From Streptomyces sp. NRRL F-5126 (GTDB lineage Bacteria; Actinomycetota; Actinomycetes; Streptomycetales; Streptomycetaceae): a DNA stretch of 64,000 nt. The stretch spans positions 567,734 to 631,733 of the forward strand of contig NZ_JOFZ01000004.1 in assembly GCF_000721265.1 (NCBI RefSeq). Direction: 5' to 3'. This document shows, one piece after another, positions 36,871 through 48,300 of the stretch (its first letter is position 1; each line of letters starts with the position of its first letter). The notes under the pieces are model-generated. The model saw only the letters and a list, made by a program, of their open reading frames with translations, was not told where the DNA came from and did not search any database. The position numbers and the translations under genes were made by a program.

Positions 36871-38262
36871 TCAGCGTTCCGGGGCGCGTGCCATGGGGTG
36901 CAGCGGCGGGGGAGTGGGCGCGGGACCGAGGGTGACCGTCCCGGGGCGCGACAGGCGGGCCAGGCCTCTCCGGTAGACGGCGATGGCCTCCTCGGTGCGG
37001 CCCTGGGCGTGCAGGAGGTCGCCGAGCAGCCGGGAGGTGTCGGCCAGGTCGCCGCTGACCTCGGCTTCTTCCTGCAGGGGGATGGCTTCCTTGTAGTGCC
37101 GCTCCGCGGCGCCGTCTTCGCCCCGCTCCTGGTGGATGAGGCCGAGCAACCGGTGAGCCGCGGCTGCGTGCACGGCGCCGTGCCCCGGCCCGAGTCCTTC
37201 GAGCAGAGTGTTCAGGAGCTGCTCGGCGTCACTGTCGTGGCCACGTCGACGGCGTACGTCGGCGAGTTCGACCTCGACCTGCGCGGCGTAGAAGCTGCCG
37301 CCGGTGGTGCGCAGCATCTCGCGCGCGGTACGCAGCTCGTCCTCGGCCTCGGCGAGCCTGCCGTGCTGGGTGTGCAGGTAGCCCCTCATCCAGTGGCACT
37401 GGGCGAGTTCGGAGTGGATGTCGCGCCGCCGGTACAACTCCTGCGCCTTGGCCAGATACGTTTCCGCGTCGTCGTAGCGGCCGCCGGCGATCAGGGTACG
37501 GGCCACGGAGCGGTGCAGGCCCGCGACGGCGACCGGGTCACTGACGCGCGGCGCGAGGTCGAGGGCCAGGACGGCTGCCTTGGCGGCGCGTTCGTGAGCG
37601 CCCAGGTCCATGTACGGGGTGATGACCGTGGCGTACAGCAGCATCAGCGCCTCGGGGTCGGGAAGCCCCTGGGCGTTGAGCTCGTCGATGGTCTTCTCCA
37701 GCAGGTAGCAGGCGAAGCGCACATCGCCCTCCAGCTGGTGGGCCGTGGCCAGCCCGCGCACGGCCGGCACCTGCCGGGGCAGCGGCTCGTCGGCCACGAG
37801 GCCCTGTGCGCGCTCGAACTGTGCGCGTCCCTCGGCCAGTGCGCCGCGCCGCAGCAGGCAGTGGCCCAGCGCCACCCGCAGTTGTGACTCCAGGTCCGGC
37901 ACTCCGTGGTGTCCGGCGCGCTCGATCAGGCCGGCCAGTAGCGGCTCGGCCCTGCTGCCGCTCGGGCCCGCCATCAGATCGCTCGCGGATGCCAGTCCCT
38001 CGCGCAGTTCAGCTCGCAGCCCGGCAGGCACTCCGGTCGTCAACTGGTCATAGGTGGTACCGAGTTTGACCGCGAAGTAGCGCAGGGCGGTCTCCGAGGC
38101 CCGGGCCTTGCCGGCCTCGACGGTGGAGACGTAGGCCGCTGTGTACTTCGGTTCGGCAAGCTGACGCTGGGTCAGCCGCTGCCCGGTACGCAGAGCCTGG
38201 ACGCGTTCCCCGATCCGGCGTGCCTCACGGTGCGCACCTTCGCCCGTACCGCCACCGGCCAT
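36871..38262 (-). CDS. XRE-family HTH regulator with TPR repeats
   Basis: A 463-residue protein. The N-terminal helix-turn-helix (IGERVQALRTGQRLTQRQLA ... YVSTVEAGKARASETAL) is typical of XRE/SinR domains. From about residue 110 on there are tandem tetratricopeptide repeats (for example ALGHCLLRRGALAEGRAQFE, ARTLIAGGRYDDAETYLAKA, LLHAQGRTEEAIAVYRRGL). Proteins of this shape act as peptide- or partner-responsive transcription regulators. ATG 38262 follows GGAAGG. It faces a secreted neprosin-type gene across 199 bp that contain a striking inverted repeat, and may regulate it. Confidence 0.88.
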   Translation of the reverse strand: MAGGGTGEGAHREARRIGERVQALRTGQRLTQRQLAEPKYTAAYVSTVEAGKARASETALRYFAVKLGTTYDQLTTGVPAGLRAELREGLASASDLMAGPSGSRAEPLLAGLIERAGHHGVPDLESQLRVALGHCLLRRGALAEGRAQFERAQGLVADEPLPRQVPAVRGLATAHQLEGDVRFACYLLEKTIDELNAQGLPDPEALMLLYATVITPYMDLGAHERAAKAAVLALDLAPRVSDPVAVAGLHRSVARTLIAGGRYDDAETYLAKAQELYRRRDIHSELAQCHWMRGYLHTQHGRLAEAEDELRTAREMLRTTGGSFYAAQVEVELADVRRRRGHDSDAEQLLNTLLEGLGPGHGAVHAAAAHRLLGLIHQERGEDGAAERHYKEAIPLQEEAEVSGDLADTSRLLGDLLHAQGRTEEAIAVYRRGLARLSRPGTVTLGPAPTPPPLHPMARAPER

Positions 38263-38402
38263 GGCCGCCTTCCTTCCCCCGCCTCACTGCCCGATCGACG
38301 GGCCGGGCCCAGTCCTACCACAGGCCCCGCTGCTCGAAGCGATGTCAAGTGACTGCCCGCCAGGGCTTGCGGACCTCGTATGCGAGGCCTAGTTTAACTC
38401 GC

Positions 38403-38434
38403 CATGTAAGTCTAATTATCTCTCAACTTACATG
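38403..38434. promoter_or_regulatory. perfect 9-bp inverted repeat in an AT-rich island
   Basis: CATGTAAGT (38403-38411) and ACTTACATG (38426-38434) are exact complements separated by 14 bp that include TCTAATTATC. The whole stretch 38393-38440 is much more AT-rich than its surroundings and lies 28-60 bp before the neprosin-family ATG. It looks like an operator or activator site over a promoter; the divergent XRE-TPR protein is the obvious candidate binder. Confidence 0.75.
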
Positions 38435-38461
38435 CACTCTCATGGAAGCAGGAGCCCGACC

Positions 38462-39289
38462 ATGCGCAGATCCATGTCCCTCGCCGCTGCACTCGCCACG
38501 GCGGCCGGCGCCCTGGCGCTGTTCTCGCCGTCCGCACAAGCGGCGGACGCCGCGGCCCCCAGCGTGCCGCCGACCTCGGCAGCGGGGACGGCCGCGACCG
38601 GGCCCACCTGCTGGTTCGGCGCCTGCTTCGACTACGTCTACGGACGCCAGCACACCGACACCGCAGGCGCCTCCATACGCATGGAGGTCGCGGATCCGCA
38701 GGTCAACCCGGCCCAGACCGGCGAGCACTCCCTGCAGGAACTCTCGCTCCAGGACACCGCCCAGCAGTCCACCGTCGAAGTCGGCTGGACCGTCGACCCC
38801 GAGCTCAACGGCGACAGGCAACCGCACCTGTTCGTCTACCACTGGGTCGACGGCCAGACGTCCTGCTACAACGGCTGCGGCTTCGTGCCCGTCTCCAAGA
38901 CCATCACCGCCGGCATGCCCCTCCAGGCCGGCCGCAAGGCCGACTTCGCCATCCGCAACATCGACGGCGACTGGTGGATCCTGTACAACCACACCAAGGT
39001 CGGCTACTTCCCCGGCTCCCTGTGGAACGGCACCTACCAGCGCGCGCAGGTCGTGACCGCGTTCGGTGAGGTGGCCGAGAACGAGACCGACAGCCCCTCG
39101 TGCACCGATATGGGCAACGGACGGCCGGGCAGTGATCAGCACGCCTCGTCGATCGGCGACTTCCGCCTGTACGCCGCCGCCGACAAGCCGCAACTGACCG
39201 TCACCGCCAGCAGCCCGCAGTACTACGGTTACGGCAAGGTCAAGAGGAACTCGTTCCGCCTGGGCGGTCCCGGCACCGGCGCCTGCTGA
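38462..39289 (+). CDS. secreted neprosin-family (DUF239) putative glutamic peptidase
   Basis: A 275-residue protein with a Sec signal peptide (MRRSMSLAAALATAAGALAL, cleavage near AQAADA). The mature part matches the neprosin domain: STVEVGWTVDPELNGDRQPH, LFVYHWVDGQTSCYNGCGFV, GDWWILYNHTKVGYFPGSLW and VVTAFGEVAENE. Neprosin is a prolyl endopeptidase with two catalytic glutamates; Glu106 and Glu203 occupy the corresponding motifs here. ATG 38462 follows GCAGGAG; an in-frame ATG 30 bp upstream is less well placed. It is likely an extracellular protease. Confidence 0.82.
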   Translation: MRRSMSLAAALATAAGALALFSPSAQAADAAAPSVPPTSAAGTAATGPTCWFGACFDYVYGRQHTDTAGASIRMEVADPQVNPAQTGEHSLQELSLQDTAQQSTVEVGWTVDPELNGDRQPHLFVYHWVDGQTSCYNGCGFVPVSKTITAGMPLQAGRKADFAIRNIDGDWWILYNHTKVGYFPGSLWNGTYQRAQVVTAFGEVAENETDSPSCTDMGNGRPGSDQHASSIGDFRLYAAADKPQLTVTASSPQYYGYGKVKRNSFRLGGPGTGAC

Positions 39290-39304
39290 CCGGGTCCCGG
39301 GAGA

Positions 39305-40417
39305 TCACCGCGAAGTCGCCGCCCGGACGGCGCCGGCCCGGGGGGTGAGGACCGTACGGTCGAAGGGCCCGCCGTGCGCCGCGGCATGGGCGACAGCGTC
39401 GTTGACGTCGTCCAGCGCGAACGTCCTCACCCGCTCGGCGGCCAGGTCCAGTGCGCCCGATGCGGCGATCCGCAGGAGGCCGACATTCGCCGCCCGCGGA
39501 TACAGCCACTGCCCGCGCACGGTGATCGAGTTGCGCATGATCCACGGGTACGGGAGCGCCAGGTCGTCGCCGCCGAGCATGCCGACGCCGCCCATGAGGG
39601 CGACACGGCCGTACTCGCGCACGGTCATGGCGGCCGCGCGCGTGGCCGAACTCGGCGCGCTCGGCGGGAGCAGATCGATCACCAGGTCGACCGGGCCGTC
39701 GGCAGCGTCCGACATCGCCGCGCGGTCGGCCGCCTCGTCGCCGGACAACTCGACCGTGCGTACCCGTGGGCCGAACCGGTCGGCGAGCAGGTCGAGCACC
39801 GCCCGGTTGCGGCCCGGCGCGACGACCCGGCCCGCCCCCATCGCGAGCGCGGCCGCGACCGCGCTGCTGCCGAAGTTGCCGGTCGACCCGCTGACGAGCA
39901 CCGTCTCTCCGGCCTCCAGGCGGCCGGCGAGCAGCCCGCCGTAGGGGACCCCGTACACGGCGAGTGCGGCCCAGCGCGCCGGGTCGTCCCCGGCTGCGGC
40001 GGGCAGGGGGAAAACGTTCTCTGTGGGGACACGCATGGACTCGGCGAACGAGCCGTCGTGCAGGTGCCGGGCGAGCCTCGCCCCGCCCTCGCCGCGCGAG
40101 CTCCAGCCCTGGAGCGTGATGTCGGGCGTCAGCGCGTCGTCCCTCGAACGTACCGTCGAGTCGCACCACACCAGGTCGCCGGGGCGCAGCCGGGTGGCGT
40201 CCGGGCCGATGCCGACGACCCGGCACACCCCGCCCATGCCGGGCACGACGGGAGGCACGAGGGGATAGTTCCGCTCGCCGCCGAAGATCTCGGCCGCATA
40301 CGGGAGCACGCAGGTGGCGAGCACCTCGACGAGCACCTCGCCGCCCCCCGCCTCGGGTACCGGCACCTCCCGCACCTCGAGCGGTGCACCGAACTTCGCG
40401 AGAACTGCTGCGCGCAC
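39305..40417 (-). CDS. medium-chain (zinc-type) dehydrogenase/reductase
   Basis: A 370-residue MDR protein: N-terminal GroES-like fold (VREVPVPEAGGGEVLVEV, VVPGMGGVCRVVGIG) and a Rossmann domain with VLVSGSTGNFGSSAVAAAL and GAGRVVAPGRN. The classic zinc ligands are not all apparent (the usual GHE motif reads GMG), so it may be a zinc-independent quinone-reductase-like enzyme. GTG at 40417 follows GGAGGT. Divergent from a LysR gene, its probable regulator, 101 bp away. Confidence 0.85.
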   Translation of the reverse strand: MRAAVLAKFGAPLEVREVPVPEAGGGEVLVEVLATCVLPYAAEIFGGERNYPLVPPVVPGMGGVCRVVGIGPDATRLRPGDLVWCDSTVRSRDDALTPDITLQGWSSRGEGGARLARHLHDGSFAESMRVPTENVFPLPAAAGDDPARWAALAVYGVPYGGLLAGRLEAGETVLVSGSTGNFGSSAVAAALAMGAGRVVAPGRNRAVLDLLADRFGPRVRTVELSGDEAADRAAMSDAADGPVDLVIDLLPPSAPSSATRAAAMTVREYGRVALMGGVGMLGGDDLALPYPWIMRNSITVRGQWLYPRAANVGLLRIAASGALDLAAERVRTFALDDVNDAVAHAAAHGGPFDRTVLTPRAGAVRAATSR

Positions 40418-40518
40418 GTGGAGACCTCCGTCTTGTTCCGTGTTTCCGAGGTCAACGCTACGAGCGCGACAGCCATGCGGGAAGCGAGCATCCGGCATCC
40501 CCGGTATGCTCACATCGC

Positions 40519-41412
40519 ATGGAGATCTCCAGTGAGGGACTGCGCGCCCTGCGGCAGATCGCGGAGTCCGGCAGCTTCACCGCGGCTGCCGCCAGGCTCG
40601 GCTACACCCAGTCGGCGATCTCACGCCAGGCCGCCGCTCTCGAACGCAGCGCGGGCGCGGCCCTGTTCGAACGGCGGCCCGACGGGGTGCGGCTGACCCC
40701 CGCCGGCCTCGTGCTGCTGCGGCACGCCTGCACGATCCTGGACTCCGTCGCGGCCGCCGAGCGTGATCTCTCCGGCACGGCCCCGCGCACCGAACTGGTA
40801 CGGCTGGGCATGTTCCTGAGCGCGGGCGCCGTGCTCCTGCCCGCCGCGCTCGGACACCTCGCACAGGCGTCCCCCGAGGTCACGGTCGAGACGACCGAGG
40901 GCACCACCCCCCGCCTCATCCGTGCACTGCGCGCCGGTTCGATCGATCTCGCGGTGCTGACGTCGAGGCCGCCCCACCGGCCGTCCGACGGCGAGTCGCC
41001 GCGCCTGCACATGGAGACTGTCGAGGACACCGAACTGGTCGTGGCCGCACCCGCGGCCGGTGTGTTCGCGGGCCGCACCTCGGTACACGTCGACGAGCTG
41101 GTCGACGCCGACTGGATCGCCACCGCCTCGTCGCGTTCCGAGCCGCTGCTCGGCGTCTGGCCGGGCCTGCCGGGGCGTCCGCACATCGCCCACTCCGCCC
41201 GCGACTGGCTGACGAAGCTGCGACTGGTCGCGGGCGGCTTCGGCGTGACGACGGTGCCGTCGGGGATGTCGTCCGTGCTGCCGCCCGGGGTGGCCCTGCT
41301 GCATGTCGATGGCGTGCCCCCCGAGGTCCGCAGGGTCCTCGTCGCACGCCTGCCCGGCCACCCCACGCCCGCGGTCACGGCGGTCACACGGGCGATCGCC
41401 TCGGGCACATGA
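40519..41412 (+). CDS. LysR-family regulator
   Basis: A 297-residue protein. The N-terminal winged helix is GLRALRQIAESGSFTAAAAR / LGYTQSAISRQAAALERSAG; the C-terminal effector domain runs from about residue 95 (VRLGMFLSAGAVLLPAALGH) to LPGHPTPAVTAVTRAI. TATGCT at 40505-40510 lies nine bases before the ATG and there is no ribosome site, indicating a leaderless transcript. It is expected to control the divergent dehydrogenase. Immediately after its stop begins a zone of relic genes. Confidence 0.9.
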   Translation: MEISSEGLRALRQIAESGSFTAAAARLGYTQSAISRQAAALERSAGAALFERRPDGVRLTPAGLVLLRHACTILDSVAAAERDLSGTAPRTELVRLGMFLSAGAVLLPAALGHLAQASPEVTVETTEGTTPRLIRALRAGSIDLAVLTSRPPHRPSDGESPRLHMETVEDTELVVAAPAAGVFAGRTSVHVDELVDADWIATASSRSEPLLGVWPGLPGRPHIAHSARDWLTKLRLVAGGFGVTTVPSGMSSVLPPGVALLHVDGVPPEVRRVLVARLPGHPTPAVTAVTRAIASGT

Positions 41413-41418
41413 CGCTAC

Positions 41419-41598
41419 GCCGAGGGCTCCGGCGAACCGCGCGGTGATCCACCTGGGGGCCGCGAAGGCGGTGCCCACGACGCCCCAGGCACCCGCGTCG
41501 AGGGCTTCTCGGGCCTGCGCCGGGGTGTGGATGCGGCGTTCGGCGAAGACGGGGACGGCGAGGACGGCGACCAGTCCGATGTCCGCGCGCTCAAGCGC
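41419..41598 (-). pseudogene. 3' relic of a nanE-like epimerase gene
   Basis: On the minus strand DIGLVAVLAVPVFAERRIHT then PAQAREALDAGAWGVVG and TAFAAPRWITARFAGAL match the C-terminal phosphate-binding end of N-acetylmannosamine-6-phosphate epimerases (compare the intact gene at 3997-4734). The first three quarters of the gene is absent and a Gly-Val-Val-Val run has lost one residue. The frame runs on upstream through unrelated sequence. It marks a lost second amino-sugar locus. Confidence 0.7.
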
Positions 41599-41801
41599 AA
41601 TCGGCGCAAGGATGCCCGGTACGCCACGCAGCGCAACCACATCATCGCCAAGAAGCTCATCGCCCTCGCCCGGTATCCGGCGGCGGGTTGCGGCCGACAA
41701 GAACCAGCGGGCACGGCGGCGCTCCTGGGCATTCGCCCAACTCGGAACGTTCATCGAGTACCCGAGGACAACGCCCGCGCCGACGGGCGAGCGTGGGCGG
41801 A

Positions 41802-42310
41802 ATGCAGCAGGAGAGACTGTGGGACAGCGATGCCGCCCGCCGCCACGACACGCCGGGGACCGGCATGTTCGCCCCCGAGGTCCTGGGGCCGACCGCGGAC
41901 GTGTCACCGGCATCGAACGGTCACTGCCGATGGTGGAGCGCTCCGCACCAAGGTCGACGAGGCCACGATCCCCGTGGTCATGGGCGACATGGCCACCAGC
42001 GCCGCACCCGGCACGTACACGCTGGTCCACCTCGTCCACAACACGATCGCCAACCTGCTCACCCAGGACGAGCAGGTCCAGTGCTTCAGGAACGCGGCAA
42101 GGCACCTGGAGCCCGGAGGGCGGTTCGCAATCGTGCTCTGGGTACCCGAGCTCGATCGCTCCCACCCGGCAGGGCCGCCACCTGGCCGTCCGAACTCGAC
42201 CTCATGGCCCGGCCGGCCGGATCCGAGCTGGAAAGCAGGCACGCGGACTGGACCGGCGCCCCGTTCACCGCGGACTCGCGCTCACACATCTCCGTCCACC
42301 GGATCCCCCG
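41802..42310 (+). pseudogene. frameshifted and internally deleted methyltransferase
   Basis: Four colinear pieces of one class I methyltransferase are found in three frames: QERLWDSDAARRHDTPGTGM from the ATG at 41802; VTGIERSLPMVER near 41905; LRTKVDEATIPVVMGDMATS onward to GGRFAIVLWVPELDR (about 41940-42160); and ELDLMARPAGSELESRHADW to ISVHRIP (about 42200-42300). The SAM motif I region between pieces one and two is deleted. The gene cannot make an active enzyme. Confidence 0.75.
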
Positions 42311-42398
42311 TACGCGCCGACCACATGACGACGGCTCGCGCCTCGTGACGACCAGTGGGCTCCCGCCGCTGCCACGAGGCGCGCTCCCGCTCAGGCCG

Positions 42399-45300
42399 TC
42401 AATTCCTCCCGCGCGCCCACGGGGCCCCTTCCTTCTTCGCCGGATCGGGCACCAGCGACCAGACCGCGGCGCCGGCGTATCCGCGTCCCGCGCCGCCACC
42501 GCCGGCCGCGAACGGCCGGTGACCCGGGTGCGAACGCTGGAACCCGATCGTGTACGTCCGCAGGACCGAACCGTTGGCCGAGGTCACCGTGATGGTGCGG
42601 GTGGTGAAGCGGTGCGCGGACGACGTGAGCACGGAGCTGCCGTCCGTGACCTTCACCCGGGCGCCGGGCTCGGCAGCCACCGCGGAGACGGCCGGGATCC
42701 TCCGGTTGTTCGGCCAGTCGACCACGTACGTGGACACGTCCGGATCGAACCCGTCGATCGCGGTGCCTCCCACAGTGATGGCGCGGGCGTCGGCGACACT
42801 GGCCCTGGTGGCGTCGGCGAAGTTCGTCACCGTGACCGACCCGTCGGCGCCCACGGCCACGTGCGCCGCCATCGCGGCCGCCAGGTTGACCCGCTGCCAG
42901 CTCGCTCCACCGTCCGCCGTTGCGTCGAGCGGGTAACCCGAGTCCGTCGCGGTCTGCCGGATGATCTCGGTGCGCTGCTCGTCGGTGAGATCGGGGAAGG
43001 CCGTGACCAGCAGCGCCGCCGCGTCGGACGGCGCCTTGAGGGCCTGCCCCGCCTTTCCCACCTGAGGGAAGCCGTACGTCAGACGCCGCGTGTACAGATC
43101 GACGTCCTGGGCGGTGCTCAGGCCGTCGTACGAGTCGCCCTCGCAGGCCGTCAGCGTGTCGCCGTACCCCTCCTTCTCGCACTGCGCGAGCAGCACGTTC
43201 TCCATCTCCGTGTGTGCCTGCGTCAGCAGCTTGGCGAAGCCGGGGTCCGCCCACCGGTGTGCCACGGTGGCCTGCCCGGTGATGCGCCCGCCCATGACGT
43301 CGATCGGGTAGTGGAACCCGAGGATGATGCGGTTGTTCCCGTACTCCGAGGTGCGCGCGAGAATGGAAGGGGCCAGCTCCGGCAGGAGTGTGGCCATGAT
43401 GGTTCCCGCTTCGTACCCGCTGTAGGTGTGGCCGCTCGGGTACGAACCACTGGTGGCGAGCGAGGCGTACGAGCCGTCCTGAGACTCGTAGACGGCGCCG
43501 CCGTCGCCGGCGAACCCGAGCCGCACGTACGGGCGCAGGTAGTCGTAGTGGTCCTTCGCCGCGTCGTGTGTGTCGAGGTTCTTCGTGACGCGGGAGAACA
43601 GCGCGCTGGTCTTCGGCAGATCACCGCCGTTCAGGGCGTCCTGGTAGATCTTGCCGAGCCGGGACCCGAGGCCGTCGGCCATCGTGACCGTGGCGCTGTG
43701 CGTGGCGTCCGTCTCTGCCCTGTCCACGTCCTTCTGCGTCGCCGCGTTGTTGATGCGCACGGCGATCTTGTCGTTCTCGGCGGTGAGCGGGGCGCCCACG
43801 GGCACCTTGGTGTTGGCGCCCAGGATGCCGGTGTGCAGGTCGTCGATGCCGCTGAGCAAGTCGTCGAAGTAGTCGGTCCCGTCACCGGTCGCCGGCCACG
43901 CGTCCGACGCGTACTTCGCGTTCAGCGTGTCGTCGGGGAACGGGGACGGCACGTACGAGGACGGGTCGGAGCCACCGGACGACGACGTCGCCACGGTGCC
44001 GGCGCCGTCCGAGGTCCCGGCCAGGGTGAGGGCGCTCACGGTCGCCGTGTGCGTCCTCGCCTTGCCGGTGGTGGTCAGCAGTGCCGTGTCCGCCGTGGCG
44101 GGGACGTGTGCGGTGGTTCCGTCGTCGAGGGCAACGGTGTACCCGATGACGGGGAACCCGCCGTCGCCGCCCGCCCGCCAGTCCACCCTGACCTGCTTGC
44201 CGTCGGTGATCACGCCCGTCACGTCCGGCCTCTGCGGCCTGGCGCCGCCGGTCACCACGGGCGCCGTGGCGGCGGTCGGGCTCGACGCGCCGACGCCGTT
44301 CACCGCCTGGACGCGCGCTGTGTACGACCTGCCGGCCGGAAGACCGGTGAACGTCGTGCTCCGGCTGCCGGGATCGGCGATCCCGACCCGGTGGCCGTCG
44401 TCGAGGGCGACCCTGTACCCGGTGACGGCGGAGCCTCCGGTGTCACCGGGCGCCGACCAGGCGACAGTCAGGCTCGCACCTGACGCGGTCGCCGACACGG
44501 CACCGGGCGCGGCGGGCACCGCCTTGGGCTTCGTGGTGAGGGCGGACATCGCATGGTCGAGGGACTCGTACCGCGCGGTGAGGTCCTCGTCCGTCGCCGA
44601 GTCGTCCGCGACGGCCGCCTTCGCCGACGCGAGCGCCCCGGTGAACGCCTTCCACGAGGCGTCCGTGTAGCGGGCGTCGTCGAGGGCCGAAGCCGTCGCG
44701 ACCAGGTCCTCGAGCTTCAGCCTCGGAAGGGGCACCAGCTGGCCGGCGGCGAGGGTGAGGCTGCGGGTCCGGGTGTCGACCTCGAGCTGGGTCGCGTCGT
44801 CGGCATCGGCGAGGGCACGTGCGGCGGCGAGTTCGCGCTGGTACACACCGAAGTCGATCGTGTCGTACCGCGCCTTGTCGCCGGAGAGTCCCTCGTACTG
44901 GGCGATCGCCTTCCGCAGGGCCGTCTTGTCCGTGGCGGGGGGCGCCACGACGTGACTGAAGGTGATACGGCCGAGGTTCGCGACGTACGGGTGCGAGGCG
45001 TCCGCGTTCGTCGTCAGCCGCAGGTGGACGCTGTGCGTGCCCGTGATCGCCTTGGGCAGTGTCAGGCTCGTCGTGCCCCCGGACGACCACGCGCTTCCCG
45101 TCACCGGCAGCGGGACCGTCGCATCGGGCGACCCGGGGTCGGCCGGGTCGAAGGAGTCCAGGTAGATCTGGACGGCGGAACCGGTGCCGCAGCGGGCCGA
45201 GTTGTTGACGTAGGTGAGTGTGACGGTGTTCTTCGGCGCGTCGCCGAAGCCGATGTCCCCGTAGTCGAGCCAGGCCCCGTCGTACGTCCCGCCGAGGTCG

Positions 45301-48300
45301 GTGGCGGAACCCGCGTCGCTCCAGCCGGCCGGCTCGCTCTTGAGCCCACCGCCGCTGTTCGAGCGGAAAGCCGTGGCATCGAACACCGTCGGAGTGTCGG
45401 CGCTCTTCGTCAGCTTCAGCGAGTAGACGTTGCCCACGTAGGGCTGGGAGGACGTCTGGGTGGACGAGACGAAGTCCGCGTACACGTCCTGGACGCCGGC
45501 GAAGACACCGCTGTCGAGGTGCACCGTCGCGGTGGCGACGGTTCCCCAGCCCGAACCGGTGTAGTCGAGCGGGATGTCGACGCTCTTCGGGCCGTCCTTC
45601 GAGCCGAGGTGCAGTTCGATGTGCGAGTCCGACGCCGCGCGCGACTGCGGCTTGTCATAGCTGACGGTCACGGTGTCGGCGCCGTCGCCGAGGTCGGTGC
45701 CGTGCCACTCGGCCCAGGCGCCGTTCGTCACGTTCTCGAAGATGCCGTTCGACAGGTTGAGCGGGAGCGAACCGCCCCCGGTGGCCGCGGCGTTCGCCGC
45801 GGTCAGCGTGGCGAGCGTGGTCGTGGGGGAGGAGGAGACCTCGTTCGGCGAGAACTGGTACCAGTCGAAGTTCGACACCCACTGCTGACCGGTGGGGGCG
45901 TGGAAGACGAAGGTGGCACCCGAAGCGTCCAGCAGGGCCTGCGGATCGGTGACGGCCGCCTGCACGGTGGCGTAGTACTGCCAGCCTCCGGTGCCGGGCA
46001 GCGAGACGGTCGCGACCACGGGGCCGTCGGCGTCGCCCGCGTGAACGTCGACACTGCTCGGCTTCGCCGTCGCCGCTTGCGAGTTGGCGTAACGGACCGA
46101 GATGCTGTGCGGGGCCACGCCGCCGAAGTCCAGCTTGGCGAACCGCTCCCACGCCCCCTCCGTGACGCCGCCGAGGTCGCCGTCCGACTGGTAGGCCTCA
46201 TGGACGAGGCTGGGGCCGTGCTCCTGGTCGGGGCTTTCCGCCTGCAGGACGGCGTAGCCGCCCTCGGCGATCGTGAGCGCGTCGATGGCCGACCGCAGTG
46301 CGTCGTGCGCGGCCATGATCGTCCCGGTCGCGGAGCCGCTGTCCGCGAGGACGGTCCGCCCGCGCTCCAGCGCCGACCGGAACAGGCTGTACGAGCCGTC
46401 GGAGTAGTTGCCGCTGCGCACAAGGGACGCCTGGTCGACGAGCGACTTGAGATCCCCCCGCTGTGCGGCGGCCGCGGAGATGACGAGTGGATCGGTCACC
46501 GATATGCCGGTGCCGTGCACCGAGGAGGCCGGCACTCCGTGGGCGAAGGCCCTGTCGCTGAACGTGATGCCGAACCGGGCGTCGACCTTCGTGGTGCCGG
46601 TGAGCGACAGCGTCGCCGTGCGCGAGCCGGTGACGCGGATATCGGCGGTGACGCCGTCCGGGAGCCCGGTCACGGCAGCCGCGCCGGTCTTGGTGAGGCT
46701 GGTCCTCTTGTGCGCGGCGAACCTCGCCCGTCCGGACAGGGCGAGCTTGACACTGCCGTGGACGGCGCCGTCCGCGGCGGCGTCGACGGTCGCGGGACGG
46801 GCGGAGAGTATGGTGCCGCCCCTGCCGGGCCCGGTGCCGCTGCCTCCCGTGTCACCCCCGTCCGTGTTCAGCGAGTACGCGGGCTTCGTGTGAACGCCCC
46901 ACCTGGACGGCTTGGAGCCCATGGTGAACTTCAGCGTCCCGCCGGAGATGATCTGCGAGTAGTCCAGCCACGTGTTCGTGAACCGCGAGCCGTTGAGCGT
47001 CGCGCTCTGCACGTAGTAGTCGTCAGCCGACACGCCGTCGGCCTTCACCGTGAACTTCGTGCCGTTCGCGTACGTGATCGTCGTGGAGTCGAAGAACGGG
47101 CTGCCGATCTGGAACTGGCTGGATCCTGCCGTGACAGGGAACAGTCCAAGGGCGGCCGCCACGAACATCGTCGACATGGTGCCGGCGTCGTTGTCCATCG
47201 TGGGCAGGAAGCCGTGCGGTGAGAGCTTGTAGACCCGCGTCTTCACCGGCGGGGTGAACTCACCGTGGCCGCTGGGGGCCTCGTTCGTGGAACCGGTCGC
47301 GATGTAGCGGTTCCAGGTCGTGCCGGTGTAGATGGCGCGCACCCACTTCTGCGTCAGGCTCGGCTCGCCGACGTAGTTGAAGAGGTAGGGCGCCTGCAGG
47401 TCGATCTCGTTGGCGTTGGAGTGCAGCATGGTGGAGCCGTCGTCGGCGCCCGAGTCCTCGCCGAACATGTGCTCGACAGCGGCTCTGCCGGCCTTCTCGC
47501 CGCCCATGGCCTGCACGAGGCCGCCCATGTCGTACGCGTCGTACCAGTTGTACTGCCACAGCGTGCCCTGGTAGAGGCCCGCCGCCTCGAACTGCTCGTA
47601 GTCGGCGCTCTGCCAGTCGCCGCCCGCGGCGCGCGGGGTGAGCACACCGACCTTGGTGCCGTTCGGCGCTGTCCAGGCGCCGGCCTTGACGAGATTGTCG
47701 ATGGCCATCGTCGACTGGCTGCGCAGCTTCTTCGCGTCCGCGTCCTTGCCGAGCGCGCCGGCGATGACGGACAGCGCCCACTGATCGTAGCCGCGCTGGA
47801 CGGTCGTACCGGGGTCACCCGCGACATATCCTTGCCGCAGCTGCGTACCCGTGTAGTAGCCGACGTACGACTTCAGCGCCGGGTAGGCCTCGTCGAGCCG
47901 GTCGAACTTCTTGTAGCCCTTGGACAGCGCGTCGGCGATCACCACGGCCGAGCGCTCCCAGCGCACGGTCGGCACCGAGTGGGTGAGGCTGCCGAGGCTC
48001 TTGCCAGCGGTGTGGGCGTCGGCGAAGAGGATGACGGCCGACTGCACCATGTCCCGGTAGGTGGCCGGGTCGATGTACGCCTCGACGGAGTACTTGCGGA
48101 AGTCGTCCCAGGTGGACCAGCCGTCGTAGTACGTGAAGCCGTTCGCCTTGTGCACCGCCCCGTCCACGCCCCGGTACGTTCCGCTGGTGCTGGTGGCGTT
48201 CACCGGCAGGCCGTACATGCGGTACAGATGCGTGTAGAACTCCTTGGTGAGCGTCGAGCCGGGGTCGGACTTCGCGGAGGACTTCACGGCGACGGCGCCG

